Assembly (NCBI RefSeq): GCF_016650635.1
Contig: NZ_JAEKFI010000005.1
Location: 1-64,000, forward strand
Origin: Pseudomonas sp. TH43
GTDB lineage: Bacteria > Pseudomonadota > Gammaproteobacteria > Pseudomonadales > Pseudomonadaceae
Direction of reading: 5' to 3'
DNA length: 64,000 nucleotides
Shown here: piece after piece, positions 43,901 to 48,820 of the stretch
Layout of the letters: every line of letters begins with the position of its first letter
Position numbering within the stretch: the first letter of the stretch is position 1
The notes under the pieces: generated by a model
The model's database searches: none
Told to the model about the DNA's origin: nothing
What the model saw: the letters and a program-made list of their open reading frames with translations, nothing else
Translations under genes and position numbers: made by a program

Positions 43901-44947
43901 CTGATCGTCCACGCGCAACGCTGGAATGCCGGTGCCTCGTGGTGTACCGGCAACGAACAGTGTCGCTTCGGCCAGACCGTACGAAGCCATGAAACTGTCT
44001 TCGCTGAAACCGCACGCAGTGAACTTCTCGGCGAAGCGTTCGAGGGTGTCTAGGCGGATCGGTTCGGAACCGGAATAGGCCACGCGCCAACGGCTCAGAT
44101 CAAGGCGTTCAAGCGCCGACTCGCTGACTCGCTCACTGCACAAACGGTAGGCGAAATCCGGCCCGCCGCTGATGGTGCCGCCGTATTGGCTGATTGCTTC
44201 GAGCCAGCGCAACGGCCGACCAAGGAAGTACCCCGGCGACATCAGAATGCACGGCACACCACTGAAAACAGGCTGCAGCAAACCACCGATCAAACCCATG
44301 TCGTGGTACAGCGGCAACCAACTGACGATGACGTCGTCCGGGTTGACGTCGATGCCGAAGCCGTGACGGATCAACAGCTCGTTGGCGACCAGGTTACCGT
44401 GGCTGACCTGCACGCCTTTGGGCAGCGCGGTGGAGCCGGAGGTGTATTGCAGGAAGGCGATGTGATCCTGCGCCAGGCCGGGCTCGACCCACTTCTCGGC
44501 CAGCGCGCTGTCGAGGGTATCGACACACAACAGCGGCGGTGCGCCTTCGATCTGCTGCAAGGCGTCGCGCAGGTCAGCGCTGGTCAGCAACAGACGCGGC
44601 TCGGCGTCGGCGATGATCGACAGCAGACGCTCCTGATGATGACGGCGTGCAGACTCCGGCGGGTAAGCCGGCACCGCGATCACGCCGGCGTACAGGCAAC
44701 CAAAGAACGCCGCAACGTAGTCCGGGCCACTGGGAAACAGCAGCACCGCGCGATCGCCGAACTCAGCCTCGGCCTGCAACGCCGCGGCGATGGTACGTGC
44801 GCGCTGATCCAGTTCGCGATAACTGAGTACCACAGCCTGCTCTTCGTTTTCAGCCAGAAAACGCAAGGCCAGTTGATCCGGTGTCAACGCCGCACGGCGC
44901 TGCAGGGCGTGGACCAGAGTGCTGGGGAGTTCGAACGCGTCGGTCAT
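31949..44947 (-). CDS. pvdL: PvdL, pyoverdine chromophore NRPS (acyl ligase-Glu-Tyr-Dab)
   Basis: A 4332-residue synthetase. Order: fatty acyl-AMP ligase (about 1-580; YTSGSTALPKGVQVSH), T (GGNSIAATQ, ~608), C1 (HHIIADGW, ~804), A1 (YTSGSTGQPKGV ~1280; YRTGD ~1500), T (GGHSLLATQ, ~1665), C2 (HHIVTEGW, ~1862), A2 (~2205-2640), T (GGDSILSIQ, ~2734), epimerisation domain (HHLVVDGVSW, ~2912), C3 (YPLTPMQEGML ~3252; NHHILIDAW ~3389), A3 (~3742-4180), final T (GGHSLLATQ, ~4266). No thioesterase. This is the conserved PvdL plan: acyl chain, L-Glu, D-Tyr, L-Dab, the chromophore precursor. Amino-acid choice is taken from the family, not read from binding pockets. ATG 44947 follows AGGAAA; 23 upstream in-frame codons are rejected. 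Confidence 0.96.
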   Translation of the reverse strand: MTDAFELPSTLVHALQRRAALTPDQLALRFLAENEEQAVVLSYRELDQRARTIAAALQAEAEFGDRAVLLFPSGPDYVAAFFGCLYAGVIAVPAYPPESARRHHQERLLSIIADAEPRLLLTSADLRDALQQIEGAPPLLCVDTLDSALAEKWVEPGLAQDHIAFLQYTSGSTALPKGVQVSHGNLVANELLIRHGFGIDVNPDDVIVSWLPLYHDMGLIGGLLQPVFSGVPCILMSPGYFLGRPLRWLEAISQYGGTISGGPDFAYRLCSERVSESALERLDLSRWRVAYSGSEPIRLDTLERFAEKFTACGFSEDSFMASYGLAEATLFVAGTPRGTGIPALRVDDQALAQNRAEPGDGSPIMSCGISQPEHAVVIVEPISLEELADNAVGEVWAAGPSIAHGYWRNPEASAKTFVQHAGRTWLRTGDLGFVRDGELFITGRLKDMLIVRGHNLYPQDIEKTVENEVEVVRKGRVAAFAVSQNGEEGIGIAAEISRSVQKILPPEALIKAIRQAVAEAYQEAPSVVVLLNPGALPKTSSGKLQRSACRNRLADGSLDSYAVFPSTAAETAASSTSVSELEALIGKIWAEQLNVKQVNADDHFFLLGGNSIAATQVIAKVREELGLELNLRLLFEAPTLCAFAAAVAQQQQDGGSAQGAISALSRSEPMPQSLAQNRLWITWQLDPQSSAYNIPGALRLRGELDEDALRASFQRLIERHESLRTRFFERDGVALQQVDAATEFNLQLIDLSDLPAHEREARAQQIREDEARTRFDLEKGPLLWVTLVRLDDEDHQLLVTLHHIIADGWSLNVLLDEFSRLYAAAAQGATANLAPLPTQYADYGSWQRQWLAQGEGERQLAYWKAQLGDEHPTLELASDHPRSAQQVHSAARHSVRLSVSLSEAIRTTAQAHDSTPFMLLLAAFQSLLHRYSGQRDIRIGVPNANRPRLETQGLIGFFINTQVLRAEVDSRTPFSELLAQARQTTLGAQAHQDLPFEQLLEAFPQAREQGLFQVMFNHQQRDLSALKRLPGLLAEELPWHSREAKFDLQLHSEEDRNGRLTLSFDYANERFDAATIARLTEHFSNLLRDVCEQPQRAVGDLQMLNAIEHDQQTDWSVAPCAKAEQWLPELLNEQVRQTPERTALVWDGGSLDFAELHTQSNRLAHYLRDKGVGPDVCVAIAAERSPQLLVGLLAIIKAGGAYVPLDPDYPADRLAYMLSDSGVELLLTQTELLDRLPASDGVSVIVMDALHLENWPSQAPGLHLHGDNLAYVIYTSGSTGQPKGVGNTHAALAERLQWMQNTYRLNETDVLMQKAPISFDVSVWECFWPLISGARLLIAGPGEHRDPHRIAQLVQAHGVTTLHFVPPLLSLFIDEPLSAECTSLRRVFSGGEALPAELRNRVLAQLPAVQLHNRYGPTETAINVTHWHCTTADGERSPIGRPLGNVVCRVLDSDLNSVPAGVPGELCISGIGLARGYLGRPSLTAERFVVDPLGEQGARLYRTGDRARWTSDGVIEYLGRLDQQVKLRGFRVEPEEIEARLLAQEGVAQAVVLVRETAVGAQLIGYFTATDVSEDQDAQIARLKTALAAELPEYMVPAQLMRLDAMPLSPSGKLDRRALPEPQWQVREHVEPVTELQQQIAAIWREVLGLAQVGLRDDFFALGGHSLLATQIISRSRQACDVELPLRALFEHSELGDFAEQIRLIQASGRTNKQPPIDKVDRSQPVPLSYSQQRMWFLWQMEPDSPAYNVGGMARLRGVLHVERFESALQALILRHETLRTTFPSVDGVARQQVHAETGVRMGWKDFSKLGADVREQKVQQLADEEAHQPFDLETGPLLRACLVKTAEHEHYFVLTLHHIVTEGWAMDIFARELSALYEAFVDDRDSPLEPLPVQYLDYSVWQRNWLESGERQRQLDYWTAQLGREHPLLELPGDRPRPPVQSHQGELFRFDLSDDLAARVRAFNAKNGLTLFMTMTAALATLLYRYSGQTDLRIGAPVANRIRPESEGLIGAFLNTQVLRCQLDGMMSVGELFEQVRHTVIEGQSHQDLPFDHLVETLQPPRSAAYNPLFQVMCNVQRWEFQQSRMLAGMTVEYLANDARATKFDLNLEVTDLDHRLGCCLTYSTDLFDEPTIARMARHWRNLLEALIADPQQRLSELPLLDAPEQQQLLDSLGIEPGEHRLDQCIHHLFAEQALARKDAPALTFAGQTLSYAELDARANRLAWALRERGVGPQVRVGLALERSLEMVIGLLAILKSGGAYVPLDPEYPLDRLHYMIEDSRIGLLLSDRAMFKALGDLPSSVARWSLEEDSAALADYPATELPFISLPQHQAYLIYTSGSTGKPKGVVVSHGEIAMHCQAVIERFGMRPDDCELHFYSINFDAATERLLVPLLSGAQVVLRAQGQWDAEEICGLIRTHKINVLGFTPSYGSQLAQFLATQNDILPVRMIITGGEALTGEHLQRIRAAFKPSMFFNAYGPTETVVMPLASLAPEVLEEGAGSVPIGSVIGARVAYILDADLALVPQGATGELFVGGAGLAQAYHDRPGITAERFVADPFATDGGRMYRTGDLVRQRADGLVEYLGRIDHQVKIRGFRIELGEIETRLLDHDSIREAVVLALDAPSGKQLVGYLVTEVAEQNEAKQAELRDALKSHLKTQLPDYMVPTHLILLASMPLTANGKLDRRALPAPDPELNRQDYVAPSNELEQTLAQIWCEVLNVEQVGLNDNFFELGGDSILSIQVVSRARQQGIHFSPRDLFQHQTVQTLAAVASRTEQVTAEQGLVTGESRLTPIQHWFFDTEIPERQHWNQALLLEPAVALEPHRLEQALLAVIEQHDALRLRFSEVNSQWQATHQPVSDGAVLWQVRVPSMDKCAALFADAQRSLDLENGPLVRALLVDGPEGQQRLFIAIHHLVVDGVSWRVLLDDVQTVYRQLDAEQAVKLPAKTSAFKDWAARLQAYAGSESLREELNWWQTQLAGPNADLPCENPQGGQQNLHAQTVSVRLDAEHTRQLLQQAPAAYRTQVNDLLLTALARVLCRWNGQPSALIQLEGHGRETLFDEIDLTRTVGWFTSAYPLRLTPHNVEDAAGQGASIKAIKEQLRAVPHKGLGYGVLRYLADDLSQRSMAALPHAPVTFNYLGQFDQSFGNDALFRPLDEPVGAAHDPQAPLPNELSIDSQVYGGELLLRWTFSAERYEAQTISDLADAYLGELQNLITHCLQDEAGGLTPSDFPLARLTQAQLDALPVPAAHIEDVYPLTPMQEGMLLHTLLEPGTGLYYMQDRYRINSELDPERFAQAWQAVVARHEALRASFCWNVGEDMLQVIHTPGRTPIEYLDWSAIAETEQEPKLQALLKSEREAGFDLLNQAPFHLRLIKVGAARYWFMMSNHHILIDAWCRSLLMNDFFEIYTALGEGRDAQLAVPPRYRDYIGWLQRQSLAQARQWWQQNLQGFERTTPIPSDRPFLREHAGESGGMIVGDRYTRLNVEDGARLRELAQAHQLTINTFAQAAWALVLRRMSGDRDVLFGVTVAGRPVDMPEMQRTVGLFINSIALRVKMPEDDQRASVRQWLSGLLDSNMQLREYEYLPLVNIQEQSELPKGQPLFDSLFVFENAPVEVSVLDRAQSLNATSDSGRTHTNFPLTAVCYPGDDLGLHLSYDQRYFDESTIERMLGEFKRLLLALVDGFHGDMADLPLLGVEEQDFLLHGCNQSAHDYPLEQSYVALFEAQVAAHPQRIAATCLDQQQSYAELNHSANRLGHALVAAGVQMDQPVALLAERNLDLLGMIIGGFKAGAGYLPLDPGLPSQRLQRIIELSRTPVLVCSEACRGQAQTLLDEFSCANRPRLLVWEEVQAAANSAQNLGIYSAPDNLAYVIYTSGSTGLPKGVMVEQRGMLNNQLSKVPYLKLSDADVIAQTASQSFDISVWQFLAAPLFGARVDIVPNTIAHDPQGLLVHVQAQGITVLESVPSLIQGMLAAERLSLDGLRWMLPTGEAMPPELAHQWLLRYPDIGLVNAYGPAECSDDVAFFRVDMASTRGSYLPIGTPTDNNLLYLVDGALELVPLGAVGELCVAGTGVGRGYVSDPLRTAPVFVPNPFGAPGERLYRTGDLARRRSDGVLEYVGRVDHQVKIRGYRIELGEIEARLHEQPEVRDGAVGVQEGVNGKHLVGYLVAADTALNPSERLERIKHRLRAELPEYMVPLHWLWLDQLPLNANGKLDRKALPALEIGQLQSHDYLAPRNDLEQTLADIWAEVLKVEKVGVRDNFFELGGHSLLATQIASRVQKTLQRDVPLRAMFECSTVEELAEYIDGLAASDITEEKVDRLNDLMAELEGL

Positions 44948-45101
44948 GAGGTTTCCTGCCTGAATTCGGCTTGCTAGTGGAATCGGGTTTGCTGCGTCAC
45001 ACCCTTCAAAGGGCATGCAGGGCGCGGTCTACGCCGACCGCGCAAGGCATTGGAATGCTGTCTGGCCGGGGCTCTTCACCCGCAACCATTCACCAATGAG
45101 A

Positions 45102-45125
45102 ACGGATGACGTCTGGAAATAATTA
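45102..45125 (-). promoter_or_regulatory. Variant PvdS box for pvdL
   Basis: On the minus strand TAATT-N16-CGT (45125 to 45102), with correct spacing but one mismatch in TAAAT, 154 bases before the pvdL start. It is the best candidate in the divergent region. Confidence 0.6.
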
Positions 45126-45218
45126 GTCGGCAGGCTGGAACGCCAATGGGGCCGGGATGCGGCAGCGTGTCGCAGTTCTCACATCGCACCTTTTTGGATC
45201 ATTACTTCTCTTTCTCAT

Positions 45219-45248
45219 TTGACAATCATTATCATTCAACCTAATTTG
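45219..45248 (+). promoter_or_regulatory. pvdS sigma-70 promoter overlapped by a Fur box
   Basis: TTGACA (45219-45224) and TAATTT (45243-45248) are 18 bases apart. The spacer, GACAATCATTATCATT (45221-45236), matches the 19-bp Fur consensus at 14 positions by my count. Iron-bound Fur there would block pvdS, as known in other fluorescent pseudomonads. Confidence 0.8.
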
Positions 45249-45320
45249 TCGCTCGATGTGTAGGACGGCCTCGTCCCCCCCAGGCGTCCCACTAACCTAT
45301 TTGGCAGCAAGGTGATTTCC

Positions 45321-45875
45321 ATGACGGAACAAGTATCCACAAGCAGGTGCGATTCACCGCTACTTCAGGCATTCGTCGACAATCGACTGATTCTGGTCAA
45401 GATTGCAGCCCGCATTACCGGCTGCCGGTCACGTGCCGAAGATGTGGTGCAGGATGCGTTTTTCCGCCTGCAATCGGCGCCGCCGATCACGTCGTCGATC
45501 AAGGCTCAACTGAGTTATCTGTTCCAGATCGTGCGCAACCTCGCCATCGATCACTACCGCAAACAGGCGCTGGAGCAGAAGTACGCCGGCCCTGAAGAGG
45601 AAGGGCTGAACGTGGTTATTCAGGGTGCTTCGCCGGAAATCTCGCACATCAACTTTTCGACTCTGGAAAACATCGCTGATGCGCTGACCGAGCTGCCCAG
45701 CCGCACCCGCTATGCGTTCGAGATGTACCGCCTGCACGGCGTGCCGCAGAAGGACATCGCCAAGGAACTCGGCGTCTCGCCGACCCTGGTCAACTTCATG
45801 ATTCGCGATGCGCTGGTGCACTGCCGCAAGGTCTCGGGCAGCCGTCGTGACGCGGTGGTTATGGGTCGTCGTTAA
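45321..45875 (+). CDS. pvdS: PvdS, iron-starvation ECF sigma factor
   Basis: A 184-residue extracytoplasmic-function sigma factor. Region 2 is visible in LLQAFVDNRLILVKIAARITGCRSRAEDVVQDAFFRL and LSYLFQIVRNLAIDHYRKQ; region 4 in LTELPSRTRYAFEMYRLHGVPQKDIAKELGVSPTLVNFMIRDAL. These match PvdS as I remember it. It directs transcription from TAAAT-N16-CGT promoters of pyoverdine genes. ATG 45321 is preferred over a GTG nine bases earlier because AAGGTG lies at the right distance from it. The FpvR antisigma gene is not in the window. It is divergent from pvdL and convergent with pvdY. Confidence 0.94.
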   Translation: MTEQVSTSRCDSPLLQAFVDNRLILVKIAARITGCRSRAEDVVQDAFFRLQSAPPITSSIKAQLSYLFQIVRNLAIDHYRKQALEQKYAGPEEEGLNVVIQGASPEISHINFSTLENIADALTELPSRTRYAFEMYRLHGVPQKDIAKELGVSPTLVNFMIRDALVHCRKVSGSRRDAVVMGRR

Positions 45876-45899
45876 TCAGAAAAGTTTTGGCGCCCCCCA

Positions 45900-45982
45900 T
45901 TCGCGAGCAGGCTCGCTCCCACATTTAACCGCGTTCTTTCAGGAGAAATGCAGGCGCATGTGGGAGCGAGCCTGCTCGCGAA
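45900..45982. repeat. REP inverted pair after pvdS
   Basis: TTCGCGAGCAGGCTCGCTCC (45900-45919, continuing CACAT) is mirrored by ATGTGGGAGCGAGCCTGCTC (45958-45977, continuing GCGAA). Confidence 0.85.
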
Positions 45983-45987
45983 GGCGG

Positions 45988-46012
45988 CCTCAGGATCACA
46001 GAGATCCTGAGG
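45988..46012. terminator. Hairpin between convergent pvdS and pvdY
   Basis: CCTCAGGATC and GATCCTGAGG form a perfect ten-base stem with loop ACAGA. The flanks are not T-rich, so its strength as an intrinsic terminator is uncertain. Confidence 0.5.
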
Positions 46013-46020
46013 TCTGATCA

Positions 46021-47034
46021 TCAGGCCAGCTTGCACCGATCAAAAAACCGCTCGCGCCCCAGAATCATCAGCGCCGCACGCTTGTGCGGGAAGTCGAATT
46101 CTTTCTCGCAATGGAAGCACTGGTTCTGCATGTGGCCGATCATCTTCGCGTTGTCGGCACGCGGTTCGGCGACGACGCGCTGAGTGCGCGGATCGTCCAG
46201 AAACAGGTAATGCACCAACGCCGATAACCAGCTCGCCACCTTGTGCGGGCCGCGGTGATCTTCCTCACCGACCAGCATGTGAATGCCACGGTCGTAATTG
46301 TCGGCATCGTAGAACGGCGCGATACGATCTTCCTTGGCCCAATAAGCCTCGAAATAGGCAAACGGCTGATCGTCGAAACAGCCGATCAAGGTCAGCGTGT
46401 GCGGGGCGGCGTCGAGTTTGCTCAGGTACTCGCGATGCTTCTCGATACTGCCCTCTTCCTGCCAGAAACTGGCAACGCGCGGGCTGTTCTGCCAACGATT
46501 GAAGCGCGGCAGATCCTCTTCGATTTCCACCGTGCGCAGCGATATCCACGCGCCCAGACGCGCATCGAAACGTCGGTACACCTCACCGCGTGGCTTCACC
46601 GGCCGCAGCGGATGCCGCTTACCCTGACTAATGACCATTTGCTGCGGATAACTGCCGGTCAGCGAGGTGCCGAGCCACGGTTGCGGCAGTTGCCAGAACA
46701 GCGTGCGCTCGCAGCGATACTCGCCTGCCACCTCGGTGCTCACCAACAAACCGCTGAGCAACGCTTCGGTCGGCGGCTGATCGAGTTGCCAGGTCAGTTG
46801 CTGGCACTCGGGATCGCGGGCGAACAGCCAATAACAGGCGGCCCACAGTGCCTGCCCTGGCGGCAAGGCAAAACGCTCATCGATCTGGATCGGCCCTTTG
46901 GCTTCACGATCCAGGCGCAGGCGAATCAGCGGTTGCCCGTCCAGGCTCAAGCTCAGACGGCTTTCGGTTGCATCAGCGATCAGTTGGCTACCCGAAGGCA
47001 AGGCCAGGGCAGTCAGGTCATTCAGATTGGACAT
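46021..47034 (-). CDS. pvdY: Siderophore acetyltransferase, PvdY type (hydroxyornithine-related)
   Basis: A 337-residue protein whose C-terminal half is an AlcB/IucB/RhbD-like GNAT domain: FNRWQNSPRVASFWQEEGSIEKH, FAYFEAYWAKEDRIAPFY, DRGIHMLVGEEDHRGPHKV and RVVAEPRADNAKMIGHMQ are hallmarks of siderophore hydroxylamine acetylases. The N-terminal part is poorly conserved. It has a perfect PvdS box, so it belongs to the pyoverdine regulon; acetylation of N5-hydroxyornithine is the likely reaction if this strain's peptide contains acetyl-hydroxyornithine. The name pvdY follows usage for this family in fluorescent pseudomonads and is less sure than the family. Confidence 0.8.
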   Translation of the reverse strand: MSNLNDLTALALPSGSQLIADATESRLSLSLDGQPLIRLRLDREAKGPIQIDERFALPPGQALWAACYWLFARDPECQQLTWQLDQPPTEALLSGLLVSTEVAGEYRCERTLFWQLPQPWLGTSLTGSYPQQMVISQGKRHPLRPVKPRGEVYRRFDARLGAWISLRTVEIEEDLPRFNRWQNSPRVASFWQEEGSIEKHREYLSKLDAAPHTLTLIGCFDDQPFAYFEAYWAKEDRIAPFYDADNYDRGIHMLVGEEDHRGPHKVASWLSALVHYLFLDDPRTQRVVAEPRADNAKMIGHMQNQCFHCEKEFDFPHKRAALMILGRERFFDRCKLA

Positions 47035-47075
47035 GGGTCGGGCTCACGATTAATCGTCGACAGTTCAACGATGGG

Positions 47076-47099
47076 ACGTGAGCCGAGAGGGGAAATTTA
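47076..47099 (-). promoter_or_regulatory. PvdS (iron-starvation) box for pvdY
   Basis: On the minus strand TAAAT (47099-47095), 16 bases, CGT (47078-47076), a perfect consensus match 42 bases before the pvdY start. Confidence 0.88.
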
Positions 47100-47122
47100 G
47101 GCTTCGAGGAGAAATCAGTGCC

Positions 47123-47920
47123 TCAATGACGAGGCACCGGCACTACCGCTATCTTGTACGGCTCGAAGATTTTCAGCATCTCGCCATTCTCACGCAGACC
47201 TTGCAGCAGCTTGCCAAACGCTTCACCGGTGATCGGCGCAGTCGGGCGCAGTATCGCGTAATGGTGGTAGATCTGATCAATACGCTGGGACACCAGCAAC
47301 TCACCACGCACCTTTTCGTTACGCAACAGGTAATCGCTCAGATACGAACGGGTCACCAAGGCAATATCGGCGCGCCCGCGCAGCACCATCAACAGATTGC
47401 TGTCATGCGAATAGGTCAGCGTCGCGTTGAAATTCTGCGCAAGGAACTTGGGATCGGCGTTGAAACTGGCAAATTCGTAGTGATAACCGCTGAACAGCGC
47501 CAGGCGTTTGCCCGACAGGTCGGCGAAGTAGTTCTGTTGGCGACCATCTTCACGTTGCGCGACAAAAATCTCGGCGTCTTCAAGGCCCATGTCGACATCG
47601 CTGTGAGGCATGTCTTGCCAGCCCCACTCCGGGTTCTCGAAGATCGCCATGTCGATCCGGCCTTGTTTGAAATCACCAAAACGCCGGGGAATCGACGTTG
47701 GCACCAGCACGAACTGATAGTCGCTTTGCAGACGGTTCAGCGCCTCGACCAATTGCGGCAGCAGACCGGTGTCGGCGCCGTTTTCCGGGCGGATGGTGTA
47801 GGGCGGAAAATGTGCCGCGCCGACCCGGACCAGTTGCGCTGCCGGAGCCGGCAATACCCAGAATGCAGCCAGCGCTGCGAGCAGAAGCCCCGCGGCTGTC
47901 CGAATTGGCGAAGACTTCAA
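47123..47920 (-). CDS. Periplasmic amino-acid-type solute-binding protein
   Basis: A 265-residue SBP_bac_3 protein with a signal peptide (AAGLLLAALAAFWVLPAPAAQ) and two-lobed binding fold: VRVGAAHFPPYTIRPENGADTGLLPQLVEALN at the start, GRIDMAIFENPEWGW in the middle, LRGRADIALVTRSYLSDYLL towards the end. It starts at TTG (47920); no ATG gives a signal peptide. No permease or ATPase gene adjoins it, so it may act as an orphan receptor or share a transporter. It lies directly upstream of pvdY, whose own PvdS box lies within its 3' flank. Confidence 0.82.
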   Translation of the reverse strand: MKSSPIRTAAGLLLAALAAFWVLPAPAAQLVRVGAAHFPPYTIRPENGADTGLLPQLVEALNRLQSDYQFVLVPTSIPRRFGDFKQGRIDMAIFENPEWGWQDMPHSDVDMGLEDAEIFVAQREDGRQQNYFADLSGKRLALFSGYHYEFASFNADPKFLAQNFNATLTYSHDSNLLMVLRGRADIALVTRSYLSDYLLRNEKVRGELLVSQRIDQIYHHYAILRPTAPITGEAFGKLLQGLRENGEMLKIFEPYKIAVVPVPRH

Positions 47921-48012
47921 AACACCCCACTCCCCGAAAAAATACCGATCAATGCATTCAAGCTAGGCGGTTTCGCCCAGTTAGCCAGTTTCCCGCCCCG
48001 ATAGAAAGCGCC

Positions 48013-48636
48013 TTAACGCTCCTCGAGCACCAGAATCAAGGCCTCGTCCGCCAATTGATCAAGGCTCAAACTGCCGCCGGCACGGAACCAGGTGGTGGTC
48101 CAGGACAGTGCGCCAGTGAGAAAACGTCGGGTAACAAATACGTCGCCGCGAATAAATCCGGCGTCCTTGGCCTCGCCGAGCACGTGCAGCCAGATATCTT
48201 CGTAGACGTCACGCAACGCCAGCACTTTGGCCTGGCCGTCCTCGGACAATGAACGCCATTCATAGACCAGTACCGCCATGGCTTCACCGCTGCCGCCCAT
48301 GATCGACTGCAATTCGCAGCGAATCAGCGCCAACACGCGCTCGCGCACGCTGCTGGCATCGGCAAGCGCCGCACGCATCAGAGCGGTGTTGTAACGGATG
48401 GTTTCTTCCATCACCGCGCGGAGGATTTCATCCTTGCTTTTGAAGTGATGAAAAATGCTTCCCGACTGAATCCCCACCGCCCCGGCCAGATCACGCACGG
48501 TGGTGCGCTCATAGCCTTTGTTGCGGAACAGGTGAGCCGCCACTTGCAGCAGTTTGCCGCGGGCGCTGTCGGGGTCGGTCAACTGGCCTTGGTCGACCAA
48601 TTCGCGCATGACCCTCAGGGCTTTTTGCTCGTCCAC
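48013..48636 (-). CDS. atuR: AtuR, TetR-family repressor of the atu cluster
   Basis: A 207-residue TetR protein. The HTH region is RGKLLQVAAHLFRNKGYERTTVRDLAGAVGIQSGSIFHHFKSKDEIL (about 22-68). It is divergent from atuA with two mirror-image palindromes between, matching the atuR-atuA arrangement in P. aeruginosa, where AtuR represses the operon until a terpenoid intermediate is present. It starts at GTG with AGGAGA seven bases upstream. Confidence 0.85.
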   Translation of the reverse strand: MDEQKALRVMRELVDQGQLTDPDSARGKLLQVAAHLFRNKGYERTTVRDLAGAVGIQSGSIFHHFKSKDEILRAVMEETIRYNTALMRAALADASSVRERVLALIRCELQSIMGGSGEAMAVLVYEWRSLSEDGQAKVLALRDVYEDIWLHVLGEAKDAGFIRGDVFVTRRFLTGALSWTTTWFRAGGSLSLDQLADEALILVLEER

Positions 48637-48713
48637 CCGTTCTCTCCTACAGTCGATCAGTCTGATGCCCCCTGAAACCGCAGGGTTGCGCGCAATTTAA
48701 GCCGCCGACGGCG

Positions 48714-48775
48714 ACCAAGCAAGCGCTTGGGCAGAAGATAATTTTAGGCATTTACAAACCAAGCGCTTGCTTGGT
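48714..48775. promoter_or_regulatory. Two mirrored AtuR operators
   Basis: ACCAAGCAAGCGCTTGGG (48714-48731) and ACCAAGCGCTTGCTTGGT (48758-48775) are near-perfect reverse complements of each other, 26 bases apart, in the atuR-atuA gap. Each is itself an imperfect dyad around AAGCGCTT. They are the likely AtuR sites. Confidence 0.8.
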
Positions 48776-48820
48776 AGCCTCCAAGCACTTCTGTCGCAGG
48801 TTCCTGAGTCGGAGATAAAA

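Larger units (their letters stand above)
44948..45320. other. pvdL-pvdS divergent promoter region
   Basis: No gene. It holds the pvdL PvdS-type box (45102-45125) on the minus strand and the Fur-covered pvdS promoter (45219-45248) on the plus strand. The part around 45190-45260 is AT-rich, as expected for the promoter. Confidence 0.8.

Noticed and set aside
32000..44053. Several very long open frames on the plus strand opposite pvdL (for example 33197-35440 and 41888-44053)
   Set aside because: They are antisense to an intact NRPS with clear motifs, show arginine/glutamine-rich low-complexity translations without domains, and arise from GC-rich codon bias.
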